NCBI GenBank assembly: GCA_964195945.1
Contig: CAXMRC010000004.1
Span: forward strand, 1 to 64,000
Direction of reading: 5' to 3'
DNA: 64,000 bases
Source: JAAETI01 sp964195945
Lineage (GTDB): Bacteria > Actinomycetota > Acidimicrobiia > Spongiisociales > UBA5794
Shown here piece by piece: positions 16,421 to 23,849 of the stretch. The position numbers were made by a program, and so were the translations under genes. The first letter of the stretch is position 1; each line of letters begins with the position of its first letter. The notes beneath the pieces were generated by a model. The model made no database searches, was not told the DNA's origin, and worked only from the letters and a program-made list of their open reading frames with translations.

Positions 16421-16813
16421 GTGGAGAATGTGAAACGAACCCTCAACCTCGTCTCTGGATCGTTTGCCATCGCCGGGATCACCATCGTCGCGGTTCTGTC
16501 AACCGTCGATCTCGGCGAGCCGGAGCGCCCCGACCTCGCCGATGGCGCAGCCCTTGCTGCTTTCATCTTCGGAAGCCTGGGGCTGCTCGTCGCACTGCAA
16601 TGGTGGTCGCGATTCGGGGATACCCCACGCACTCCGGCGAGTCTGCAAATCGGCTTCGTCGTTCGCGTTGCGCTCGCTGAATTGGGACTGCTTTTGGGCA
16701 TCTTGGCACTGATCATGACAGGGTCAATTACACCATCACTGATCGGCCTGGGCCTCTTCCTGGTTGCGCTCTTGCTATTGACGCTCGGTCTCCGCAGGGT
16801 CTCCGAGCCCTAG
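16421..16813 (+). CDS. Small four-TM membrane protein
   Basis: A 130-residue protein with four hydrophobic segments (about 10-30, 43-63, 80-102, 106-125) and short loops. No catalytic motif or recognised family. GTG at 16421 is chosen because TACAGT ends seven bases before it (leaderless style); GTG at 16430 is also possible with GGAG three bases upstream. The larger open frame upstream is antisense to hutH and is not coding. Its TAG stop codon is part of the CTAG that begins a 105-bp palindromic repeat, so the true original C-terminus may have been replaced. Confidence 0.6.
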   Translation: MENVKRTLNLVSGSFAIAGITIVAVLSTVDLGEPERPDLADGAALAAFIFGSLGLLVALQWWSRFGDTPRTPASLQIGFVVRVALAELGLLLGILALIMTGSITPSLIGLGLFLVALLLLTLGLRRVSEP

Positions 16814-16914
16814 TCGTCTGTTGAAGCAATGCCAGTTTCAGCTCGTCGGCATCGCGGTGACCAGGCACGTTGTCGGAGGACGAGCTTGCACGCCATTTGC
16901 TCAACAGTCTCCTA
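16810..16914. repeat. 105-bp palindromic dispersed repeat, copy A
   Basis: This segment is about 80-85% identical by eye to 49296-49401. Its ends are imperfect inverted repeats: CTAGTCGTCTGTTGAAGCAA on the left, against the reverse complement of the right end, TAGGAGACTGTTGAGCAAAT. Inside, AGCTCGTC and GACGAGCT pair again, so the element can fold into one long hairpin. It lies between two convergent genes and supplies the stop codon of each: TAG of the small membrane protein, and TGA of pepN. It resembles a MITE or REP-type element, and may also act as a terminator. Confidence 0.7.
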
Positions 16915-19426
16915 AAGCACTGCCAAGACGTTCGCTCTCTCGCTTCCTGAGTCCAACCCGGATCCGGAGACGTTCCATCTGCTGAGCGGTGTACTTCTCC
17001 GCCCCACCGATCGGATGTTCGTCCAGCCAGGCCGCGATGTCCGCGGCAACCTCTGGTTCCGATCGATAGAGGATCAGATCAAGCATCCGACGCCGGTTCT
17101 GCGGAGGCATCGAAACCAAGATTGCGTCCCAGTTCTCCTTTACCAATGCCCAAACAGTGGGTCCTGTATCACGGTGCCCGAGCAATCGAGCCAATAGCCA
17201 GTTGGCATCTTGGCTTCGGATCCGGCCGCCCAGGATCATCTCGATCAGACGAGTCGCTGTTTCCTTTTCAGGAACTGCCGCAGCGGCGCGCAGGAAACGA
17301 ACCTCCTCTTGCGGGCTGGAGGCCGCGGCACGCAACTCGAGGAAGCGATCGAACTCTGGCGATCCGCCGTTGGCAGCAACGATGCCCATCGCAGCATCAG
17401 CCACATCGGCGTCAACTGAGTCCGGGTTCTCTATCGACTGGTCAAAGACGTCGCGAGCCGTCGCCTGAGTTGCCGTGTCGTCACCGAGATTGCCGAGCGT
17501 GCGCAGCAACAGACCACGAAGCCTCCGCTGCAGATCACCTTCGCCGTCTTCTGGGGCCCAGCCCATCGCCGCCGCCTGATCTCCGACCAGATTGCGCACC
17601 AGTTGCTGCAATGCAGGGCGATCGTCCAACGAGATGACTCGTCCTAGTTCGGCGAGCCCACCAATGACCACACCCCATACATCCGGTTCTGTCTCGCCGT
17701 CGAGCGCACTCACCAGCCCTATGAAGTCCTGTGCCGGCATCTCGCCAGCCAGAACATTTGCCCACGCGTCGGCGATCAGCGTGTATCTCTCCGCAGGAGC
17801 CAGCTCTGTGAAACCATCAGCCAGCCCGCGCAGCATCTCGGCTGGGTAGTTGATCCGATAGAAACCATCACCGCCCCGATTGAGCAGGAAGTCCTCGGCG
17901 GTAGACGGAACCACCGTCTCATCGCCGACAACGACCCTGCCCTCCTCCGACCCGCTGCGGTACAACGCGGGAACTAGCCAAGTGGAGTCACCACCGCCGA
18001 GGAAACGGAATTGGCGCTGTCCAAGTTGGTATCCATCTTCGGTGGTCGAGACGTCAAGCTGCGGGTAACCACCCTGATAGATCCATCCACTCATGATCTC
18101 GCCGACCGGCTCGCCAGATTCGGCCTCGAGTGCAGCCCACAGATCGGCCGTCTCGGTGTTGCCGTAGGCGTGTTCCTTGAGGTAGCGGCTGATCCCACGA
18201 CGGAATGTGTCCTCCCCTAGATACTGCTCGAGCATGCGCAGCACCGCGGAGCCTTTGCCATAGGTGAGGGTGTCAAACATCTCGTTGGCTTCGGCGGGTG
18301 AGGCCACCGGGAATTCGACGGGTCGGGTCGAAGTCAGCCCGTCGACGTCCATCGACTGGGCACGGAAGTGAGCAAAACTGAGCCACCGCTTCCAGTCGGG
18401 CCGGAATGCATCTACACACTTCAGCTCCATGAATGTGGCAAACGCTTCATTGAGCCAGATCCCGTTCCACCATTTCATCGTGACGAGGTCGCCGAACCAC
18501 ATATGGGCCAACTCGTGGGCAATGACATCCGCCACTCTGGCCATCTCGTCCTGTGTTGCCCGCTTCCTGTCAACGAGGAGGGCAGTTTCGCGATAGGTCA
18601 CCGCTCCGAGATTCTCCATGGCGCCCCAGGCAAAGTCGGGGACACCGATCATGTCGAGCTTGTCGCCCGGATATGGGATGTCGTAGTAGGTGGCGAGGTA
18701 GTCGAGGGCGAAGGACCCCACCTCTAGCGCAAAGTCGGCGAGGTGGGATTTGCCAGGGGTGTGCAACACCCGAAGCGGGACTCCTGCGGCGTCGACGGGA
18801 CCGCTGATCTCGAAATCACCCACGATGAACGCCACGAGGTATGTCGCCATCCTCATGGTCTCCGCAAACTGGTGCGCAACCTTGCCATCGCCGCGCGGCT
18901 CCGCAGATACCTCGGAAGCGTTAGCGACGGCGACAAGACCCTCATCAACTACGAGCGTTACCGCAAACGTTGCTTTCAGGTCGGGCTCATCCCAACACGG
19001 GAATGCCCGACGGGCATCGGTGGCCTCGAACTGGGTGGTCGCGATGACCTGATCGGTCCCGTCAGCGTCCTGATAGGTGGAGCGGTAGAAGCCGTGGAGG
19101 TCGTCGTTGAGGATTCCGCTGAATTCGGTATGGAGCTGCCACTCGCCTGGGGATAGCTCCTCGTCAAATACGAAGGTGGCCCGCTCCCTCGCTTGGTCGT
19201 AGCCGACCGAGGCAGCTGCCACCCGACGACTCGAGGACACCATGACGACCGAGCCGATCTCGAGTTCGATGGCGTTGAGCACGACCTCGCTGGTCGGTTC
19301 GGTGACGGCCACATCGACCACTTCGGTGCCCGTAAACGATGCGGAGCCGAGATCGGGAGCCAGAGTCAACTCGTAGCGAGACGGGATAACCGTCCTTGGC
19401 AAACGGTATTCAGCTTCAACACTCAC
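16901..19426 (-). CDS. pepN: Aminopeptidase N, M1 metallopeptidase
   Basis: An 841-residue zinc aminopeptidase, cytoplasmic, which removes N-terminal residues from peptides. The M1 signature is complete: GAMENLGAVTYRE, then zinc site H304-E305-x-x-H308 (HELAHMWFGDLVTMKWWNG) with third ligand E327 in WLNEAF. The C-terminal part is the ERAP1-like helical domain. Length matches actinobacterial M1 enzymes. The GTG start at 19426 has GAGGAG seven bases upstream. The last three codons (GGA GAC TGT) and the stop lie in the palindromic repeat, so the C-terminal GDC was contributed by the element. Confidence 0.95.
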   Translation of the reverse strand: MSVEAEYRLPRTVIPSRYELTLAPDLGSASFTGTEVVDVAVTEPTSEVVLNAIELEIGSVVMVSSSRRVAAASVGYDQARERATFVFDEELSPGEWQLHTEFSGILNDDLHGFYRSTYQDADGTDQVIATTQFEATDARRAFPCWDEPDLKATFAVTLVVDEGLVAVANASEVSAEPRGDGKVAHQFAETMRMATYLVAFIVGDFEISGPVDAAGVPLRVLHTPGKSHLADFALEVGSFALDYLATYYDIPYPGDKLDMIGVPDFAWGAMENLGAVTYRETALLVDRKRATQDEMARVADVIAHELAHMWFGDLVTMKWWNGIWLNEAFATFMELKCVDAFRPDWKRWLSFAHFRAQSMDVDGLTSTRPVEFPVASPAEANEMFDTLTYGKGSAVLRMLEQYLGEDTFRRGISRYLKEHAYGNTETADLWAALEAESGEPVGEIMSGWIYQGGYPQLDVSTTEDGYQLGQRQFRFLGGGDSTWLVPALYRSGSEEGRVVVGDETVVPSTAEDFLLNRGGDGFYRINYPAEMLRGLADGFTELAPAERYTLIADAWANVLAGEMPAQDFIGLVSALDGETEPDVWGVVIGGLAELGRVISLDDRPALQQLVRNLVGDQAAAMGWAPEDGEGDLQRRLRGLLLRTLGNLGDDTATQATARDVFDQSIENPDSVDADVADAAMGIVAANGGSPEFDRFLELRAAASSPQEEVRFLRAAAAVPEKETATRLIEMILGGRIRSQDANWLLARLLGHRDTGPTVWALVKENWDAILVSMPPQNRRRMLDLILYRSEPEVAADIAAWLDEHPIGGAEKYTAQQMERLRIRVGLRKRESERLGSALGDC

Positions 19427-19492
19427 AAACGGCTCCTCACATCGCTATCGAGACAAATGGTAGATGCCGGAGACGACTCCAAATCCAGGCCG

Positions 19493-20059
19493 TTAGCCAG
19501 GTACTCTCGCCAGCGCTTCGAACTCGTGGCGTTCTTCGACAGACCAACCTTCACGGGCGATCAGCAACTCGAAACCCTCCAACAGGTTCCAGCCTTCTCC
19601 GACGTCGAGGAGGAAGGGACGGGGTGGCCGATCGCTCCGTTCCAGGTTTCGCACCGTAGCTCTACAGAACACAACCAGACCGCCAGGGCGAAGCACACGA
19701 CGGAACTCTGAGAACAAATGACGTTTGATGAAGTGGAAATCGATGATGACATCCCAAGGGCCCGCAGGCATGGGGGCGTCGTCAAAATCCATCGCGATAG
19801 TTGTGAGGTCTACTTCCGCTTCCGTTGCGGCGCGGCGCGCCAACTCCAGGCCTGGCTCGGAAATATCCGCAATCGTCATATCATGGCCGCGTTGGGCCAG
19901 CCAGATCGCATTCCTTCCGCTGCCCCCACCAACATCAAGGATGCGTGACCCGACTGGGAAGCGATCGACCACTTCCATTAGAAAGGCCGCAGGATCGGTG
20001 CTGCGGGCACCCTCGGTTGCGTATCGATGATCCCAGTGTTCGCGCTCGGTGTCTGACAT
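19493..20059 (-). CDS. SAM-dependent methyltransferase
   Basis: A 188-residue class I methyltransferase. Motif I ILDVGGGSGRNAIWLAQRG (about residues 40-58) binds SAM, the acidic residue after strand 2 is in MTIADISEPGLELARR, and RVLRPGGLVVF is the usual post-motif III. The N-terminus EHWDHRYATEGARSTDPAAF is typical of the TehB/thiopurine-methyltransferase-like group that methylates small molecules. The substrate is unknown. The start is only 13 bases from the start of the divergent DUF2277 gene, with TAAAAT eight bases before the ATG and no ribosome site. Confidence 0.82.
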   Translation of the reverse strand: MSDTEREHWDHRYATEGARSTDPAAFLMEVVDRFPVGSRILDVGGGSGRNAIWLAQRGHDMTIADISEPGLELARRAATEAEVDLTTIAMDFDDAPMPAGPWDVIIDFHFIKRHLFSEFRRVLRPGGLVVFCRATVRNLERSDRPPRPFLLDVGEGWNLLEGFELLIAREGWSVEERHEFEALARVPG

Positions 20060-20073
20060 GTAGGGTCATTTTA
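20060..20073. promoter_or_regulatory. Overlapping divergent leaderless promoters
   Basis: Only 13 bases separate the ATG codons of the methyltransferase (minus) and the DUF2277 gene (plus). On the plus strand TAGGGT (20061-20066) lies six bases before its ATG. On the minus strand TAAAAT (20073-20068) lies eight bases before its ATG. Neither gene has a ribosome site. The two -10 boxes partly overlap, so polymerases could exclude one another. Confidence 0.5.
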
Positions 20074-20285
20074 TGTGTAGATCCATCAAACGTCTCCGCG
20101 AGGGCACCGTCCCGGCCACACCAGACGAAATCGAAGCCGCCGCTCTCCAGTTTGTCCGCAAGATCAGCGGCTTCCGCCAACCGGCGAATCACAACAGCGA
20201 CGTATTTGACAGCGCCGTTGCCGAGATCGCCGCTTCATCACAGCACTTGCTCGACAATCTTGTGATCCGCGGCGCACGTTCCTAG
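20073..20285 (+). CDS. DUF2277 family protein
   Basis: A 70-residue protein matching the DUF2277 family along its whole length: the MCRSIKRLREG start, PATPDEIEAAALQFVRKISGF in the middle and AASSQHLLDNL toward the end. Members are common in Actinobacteria and some other phyla and have no known function. The Cys at position 2 is typical of the family. There is no ribosome site; TAGGGT is six bases upstream. A strong bidirectional terminator follows. Confidence 0.85.
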   Translation: MCRSIKRLREGTVPATPDEIEAAALQFVRKISGFRQPANHNSDVFDSAVAEIAASSQHLLDNLVIRGARS

Positions 20286-20288
20286 GAA

Positions 20289-20318
20289 TGGTGGTGGGGC
20301 AGCAGCCCCACCACCATC
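20289..20318. terminator. Strong bidirectional terminator hairpin
   Basis: ATGGTGGTGGGGC and GCCCCACCACCAT form a perfect 13-pair stem with a four-base AGCA loop, between the convergent DUF2277 and VWA-lipoprotein genes. No U-run follows on either side, as is common for actinobacterial terminators. Confidence 0.75.
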
Positions 20319-20329
20319 TGCCAGGTTCG

Positions 20330-21967
20330 CTACCGATCGAGTCGGACTGCCTTTTCCAGCAGATCCATGAACTCTTCGGCGGCTTCGTCGTCAATTTCTC
20401 TCCAGGGCAACTGATCGACCTCATCGAGAATCTCGTCGAGGTCCAGGCCACGGACCCATCGGCTATCACGTAGGACCTCGGCGTATGCGGCGACCGCAGA
20501 GACCAACTGAAACTCCGCGCTGGTCTCGGCAAAGCTCTCCGCCAGCAGACCCGTGCCCACATCGCCCTCGATCTCTTCTGGTCGACCGGACTCCGCGTCG
20601 GTCCAGCGCAGCCGCACCGTCGCAAAGGAATCGTCGACGCGATAGGCGTCACGAGTCAGCGACACCTCGTAGAGGGCCGTCACCGTGTGTCCGGCATTTA
20701 TGTCCCCGGCATCGACGCGGTCATCACGGAAGTCATCATCGGCAATATCCCGATTCTCGAACCCGATGAGTCGGTATTCCGCGACGTACTCAGGATCAAA
20801 CTCGACCTGAACCTTCACGTCGCGGGCAACCGTCTCCAGGCTTGTCGTTAGCTGCTCCTGGAAGAGGCGTTCTGCCTCGTCGACTGTGTCAACATAGGCG
20901 TACCAGCCATCACCCTGATCGGCTAGCTGCTCAAGTAGAACATCGTTGTAGGTGGAGATACCGACACCGACCGTGACAAGATCGATGCCACGACGACTCT
21001 GGTCGCCGATCTCTTCCAGGATCGAACCCGGACCGGTGTTGCCGACGTTGGCAACCCCGTCCGACAAGAGCATCACTCGGTTGACTGCTCCGTGCTGATA
21101 AGACTCGTCGGCCAGTTCATAGCCAAGGATCAGACCAGCTTCGGCGTTGGTGCTGCCGACAGCCTGCAGGCTGTCGATAGCATCGAGGATCTCACCCCGT
21201 TGGCTCACCGGTGTGGGCTTCAGTACGACATCGGCATCCGTGTTGTACGAAACGATCCCGATAGTGTCGAACCGGTCGAGTTCGTCAACCAGGATCGCCA
21301 GGGCGTCCTGCACCATGGCCAGTTTGCCCTGGTCCCCCATCGAACCGGAAACATCGACCACCAGCGTGAGGTTGACATCCTGCCGTTCCCGCTCGGTGAC
21401 CTCTCGTGCTTGGATTCCGATACGGAGAATGTCATTGCGTGAATCCCAGTACGGGGACGGACCACCGTCCGCATAGACCGCAAATGTCGAGTCTTCGGGA
21501 GCCACGTACCCACCGTCGAAGTAGTTCACGTACTCCTCGACACGTACCGAATTCGGATCTGGCAGGAATCCCTCATTGACCCAAGCCCGCATCAGCGTGT
21601 AGGCACCGGTGTCCACATCCACCGCAAAGGTCGACAGCGGGTCCCGCTGCGGGTCTTCGAACGGATTGGCTCCGTAGTCCTGAAACTCCACGGCCTCGGG
21701 CACTGTGGTTTCCGGCACAAATTCCGAATCTCTGCTCTCTTCGCTGCCCAGCGACCTATCACCGCCGGCAATGGCCGTCGCCGCGGCCGCAGTTGTTTCG
21801 GTGGCGACCGCCGTTGTCGTCGTCGCAGATCGGTCGGCCGTGGCAGTCGTCCCCGGCCGGTCGATGCGTCCCGAAGTGGTATCGGATGAATCGTCGTCTC
21901 CCCCACAAGAGGAAACGATCATCGCCATCACCAACAAAGTTGTGGCGACCTTCTGGTGTTTTCGCAT
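20330..21967 (-). CDS. VWA-domain lipoprotein, YfbK-like
   Basis: A 545-residue exported lipoprotein. The lipobox is VSSC with C21 as the lipidated residue, followed by a long Thr/Ala-rich linker to about residue 100. Next is the YfbK N-terminal domain (STFAVDVDTGAYTLMRAWV, VRVEEYVNYFDGG), then a von Willebrand A domain with the MIDAS DVSGSMG near residue 205, and a C-terminal DUF3520-like domain. VWA domains bind metal and mediate protein contacts. ATG at 21967 is chosen because TTGGAGG lies six bases upstream and the signal peptide starts there. The role is unknown; it lies downstream of the ccm operon but has its own promoter region. Confidence 0.85.
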   Translation of the reverse strand: MRKHQKVATTLLVMAMIVSSCGGDDDSSDTTSGRIDRPGTTATADRSATTTTAVATETTAAAATAIAGGDRSLGSEESRDSEFVPETTVPEAVEFQDYGANPFEDPQRDPLSTFAVDVDTGAYTLMRAWVNEGFLPDPNSVRVEEYVNYFDGGYVAPEDSTFAVYADGGPSPYWDSRNDILRIGIQAREVTERERQDVNLTLVVDVSGSMGDQGKLAMVQDALAILVDELDRFDTIGIVSYNTDADVVLKPTPVSQRGEILDAIDSLQAVGSTNAEAGLILGYELADESYQHGAVNRVMLLSDGVANVGNTGPGSILEEIGDQSRRGIDLVTVGVGISTYNDVLLEQLADQGDGWYAYVDTVDEAERLFQEQLTTSLETVARDVKVQVEFDPEYVAEYRLIGFENRDIADDDFRDDRVDAGDINAGHTVTALYEVSLTRDAYRVDDSFATVRLRWTDAESGRPEEIEGDVGTGLLAESFAETSAEFQLVSAVAAYAEVLRDSRWVRGLDLDEILDEVDQLPWREIDDEAAEEFMDLLEKAVRLDR

Positions 21968-21985
21968 TGTTGCCTCCAAGTTGGC

Positions 21986-22003
21986 GCACGGTCCCAACCG
22001 TGC
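21986..22003. promoter_or_regulatory. Inverted repeat upstream of the VWA lipoprotein
   Basis: GCACGG-N6-CCGTGC lies 19 bases upstream of the lipoprotein ATG. It could be an operator or a 5' leader hairpin; which cannot be told from sequence. Confidence 0.35.
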
Positions 22004-22078
22004 GATGTCCCTAGGACGCCGCCAATGTCTGGCAAGGTTCCCCAAATTGGGACGGAGCAACTCCGGCAGATCGGAGCT

Positions 22079-22684
22079 TCAGCGGTTCTCTACGTCGTCT
22101 GTTGTGATGTGAGGATCGACGACGCTACCGAAGGCGATAGCTTCAATGGTTTGAGCCAGCAGATCGGCGCTGACCGGGCCGCTGACCTTGGCACGGATGA
22201 TGCCATCACGGTCGATGAAGAAAGTCTCAGGAAGGCCAAGGATCCCAAACTCGACGGCGACCCGCGAGGCTTCGTCGATGCCATAGACGTACGGGTCGCC
22301 ACGACCCAGTTCTTCGAGGAATGCCTTGCTGGCGCTCTCCCGATCCTGGTAGGCAACACCGATAAAGGTCACCCCGAGGTCGGCGTATCCGGCGGCGGCA
22401 GAGTTGAGCACGGCATGCTCTGTCCGACAATTGAGACACCATGACGCCCAAAAGTTGAGTACAACAATCTCGCCGTCGTAGTCCGCAAGCCGAAATTCCT
22501 CCGCCGAATCCAAGTACCTGATCGCAACGTCAGGCACCGGTTCATCAATCAGCGGCGACGGTGTAAGCGTGATGTCCGCATCGAATCGGCTGACGAAAAT
22601 GATGCCGAAGACCATCACTCCGATACCGGCGGCGACTACCAGCCAGAAAATCCAACCCGAAGAGCGGTCCTGGGTCTCGGTCAT
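22079..22684 (-). CDS. ccmG: Cytochrome c maturation thiol-disulfide protein
   Basis: CcmG/DsbE-type thioredoxin-fold protein, 201 residues, anchored by a membrane segment at about residues 11-31 with the domain outside. The redox pair is C83 and C86 in WASWCLNCRTEH, and the cis-Pro is in GLPETFFID. In System I it keeps apocytochrome and CcmH thiols reduced for heme attachment. It is the last gene of the ccm operon, and overlaps the end of the CcmI-like gene by four bases. The CLNC active site differs from the more common CPTC/CxPC of the family but is still CXXC. Confidence 0.88.
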   Translation of the reverse strand: MTETQDRSSGWIFWLVVAAGIGVMVFGIIFVSRFDADITLTPSPLIDEPVPDVAIRYLDSAEEFRLADYDGEIVVLNFWASWCLNCRTEHAVLNSAAAGYADLGVTFIGVAYQDRESASKAFLEELGRGDPYVYGIDEASRVAVEFGILGLPETFFIDRDGIIRAKVSGPVSADLLAQTIEAIAFGSVVDPHITTDDVENR

Positions 22685-23457
22685 AGCGACGCCTCTACCT
22701 CGGCGAGCAGCCGTTCCGCTTCGATCCTGATCTCGTCCGGCAAATTCTCATAGCCGAGGAGTTGTTCGAGAGGCGACTTCGCCCCGGCCGCGTCCCCGAG
22801 CCCGAGGAATCTGATGTTGGCGATGTACCAAAAAGCGATGCCCCCATCAGGCTGGATCTCCAGACTCTCTTCAACAAACGAGGCCGCCACATCAGGGACA
22901 CCCGACAGGTACGTCATCCACCCGACGTTGGCAAGCGCCGAGGGATCCTTTACCTCGAGGGTTTCAAGTACGTACAGGTAGTGATTCAACGCATTGGAGA
23001 AATCGCCTTCGGCAAAGTAGCGGTCGGCCAGCGCAAGGCGCATTGGAGCGATGTCGGGATTCTCCGCGACAACCACCTCCATCTGCTCATTGGTGACGTC
23101 GCCGAGGTTCACACCCTCACCAGAGATCACCTCCGCGGCAACACCCTCGACGCCCGCCCCGTCCCCGACGGCTTGGACAACGCCGAAGGCAAGAACGGCC
23201 GCAGCAACCACAAGCACCCCGGCACCCACAAGCCGGCGCCTGGTGATCACCACCTCTGGCTCAGCCGCGTCAGCCGGCATTGCCGACTCGCTGCCCAGCT
23301 GTTCGTGCAGCGACGCTCGTTCCGCCTCGTAACGTTCCCGAAGTCGCTCAGCGGTTTCGGAGTCGATATCACCGGCCTCGACTTGTTCACCGATCTCAGC
23401 CAGATCACGTTCGGCCTGAGCAATGCGTTCGCGAATACGACTGGCTTCGAGAGTCAT
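22681..23457 (-). CDS. ccmI: CcmI-like TPR protein of cytochrome c maturation
   Basis: A 258-residue protein. A cytoplasmic coiled-coil-like start (RIRERIAQAERDLAEIGEQVE) is followed by a membrane segment at about 76-97 and an external helical domain with TPR-like repeats (APMRLALADRYFAEGDFSNAL). CcmI holds apocytochrome for the CcmFH heme lyase. ATG at 23457 overlaps the ccmH stop by four bases (ATGA), which decides this start over the earlier open frame. The fold and position support the call; sequence identity across CcmI proteins is always low. Confidence 0.72.
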   Translation of the reverse strand: MTLEASRIRERIAQAERDLAEIGEQVEAGDIDSETAERLRERYEAERASLHEQLGSESAMPADAAEPEVVITRRRLVGAGVLVVAAAVLAFGVVQAVGDGAGVEGVAAEVISGEGVNLGDVTNEQMEVVVAENPDIAPMRLALADRYFAEGDFSNALNHYLYVLETLEVKDPSALANVGWMTYLSGVPDVAASFVEESLEIQPDGGIAFWYIANIRFLGLGDAAGAKSPLEQLLGYENLPDEIRIEAERLLAEVEASL

Positions 23458-23849
23458 CGTGTCACCTGTTGTCTGCTCCAGATGATCCATCCACCGGAAA
23501 CCAGTGCCAGTGCGGGCAACGACCACAAAGCGATGCCCCATCCCGTCAGCGGCGGGTCAAGAAGAACATGGTCACCGTAGCTAGAGGCAAAGAAGTCGTA
23601 GATCTGATCGTCTGTCCAGTCTTCGTCGATCTTCTCGCGAAGGATCACAACCAGGTCCTGGGCAACCGCCGAATCGGACTCAGCCAGCGACTGGCCATGA
23701 CACCACGGACACGCGATGCGCTGCGCCAGATGCTGTTCCCGAACGTCGGGATCGGCAACGGCTTGCTCCGGAAGTAGACCAACAACGATCACCCCGACTG
23801 CGAGCACCGCCACTCCCCAGCCGATCAGTCGACGAACCCGCTCAGACAT
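23454..23849 (-). CDS. ccmH: Cytochrome c maturation protein CcmH
   Basis: A 131-residue membrane protein with an N-terminal signal segment (10-26), the conserved redox motif RIACPWCHGQSLAES with C47 and C50 (family LRCxxCQ), and a C-terminal membrane segment (about 105-125). It reduces the apocytochrome CXXCH disulfide and forms the heme lyase with CcmF. The start overlaps the ccmF end by eight bases. Size matches the short, CcmH-N-only form; the CcmI-like part is a separate gene here. Confidence 0.88.
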   Translation of the reverse strand: MSERVRRLIGWGVAVLAVGVIVVGLLPEQAVADPDVREQHLAQRIACPWCHGQSLAESDSAVAQDLVVILREKIDEDWTDDQIYDFFASSYGDHVLLDPPLTGWGIALWSLPALALVSGGWIIWSRQQVTR

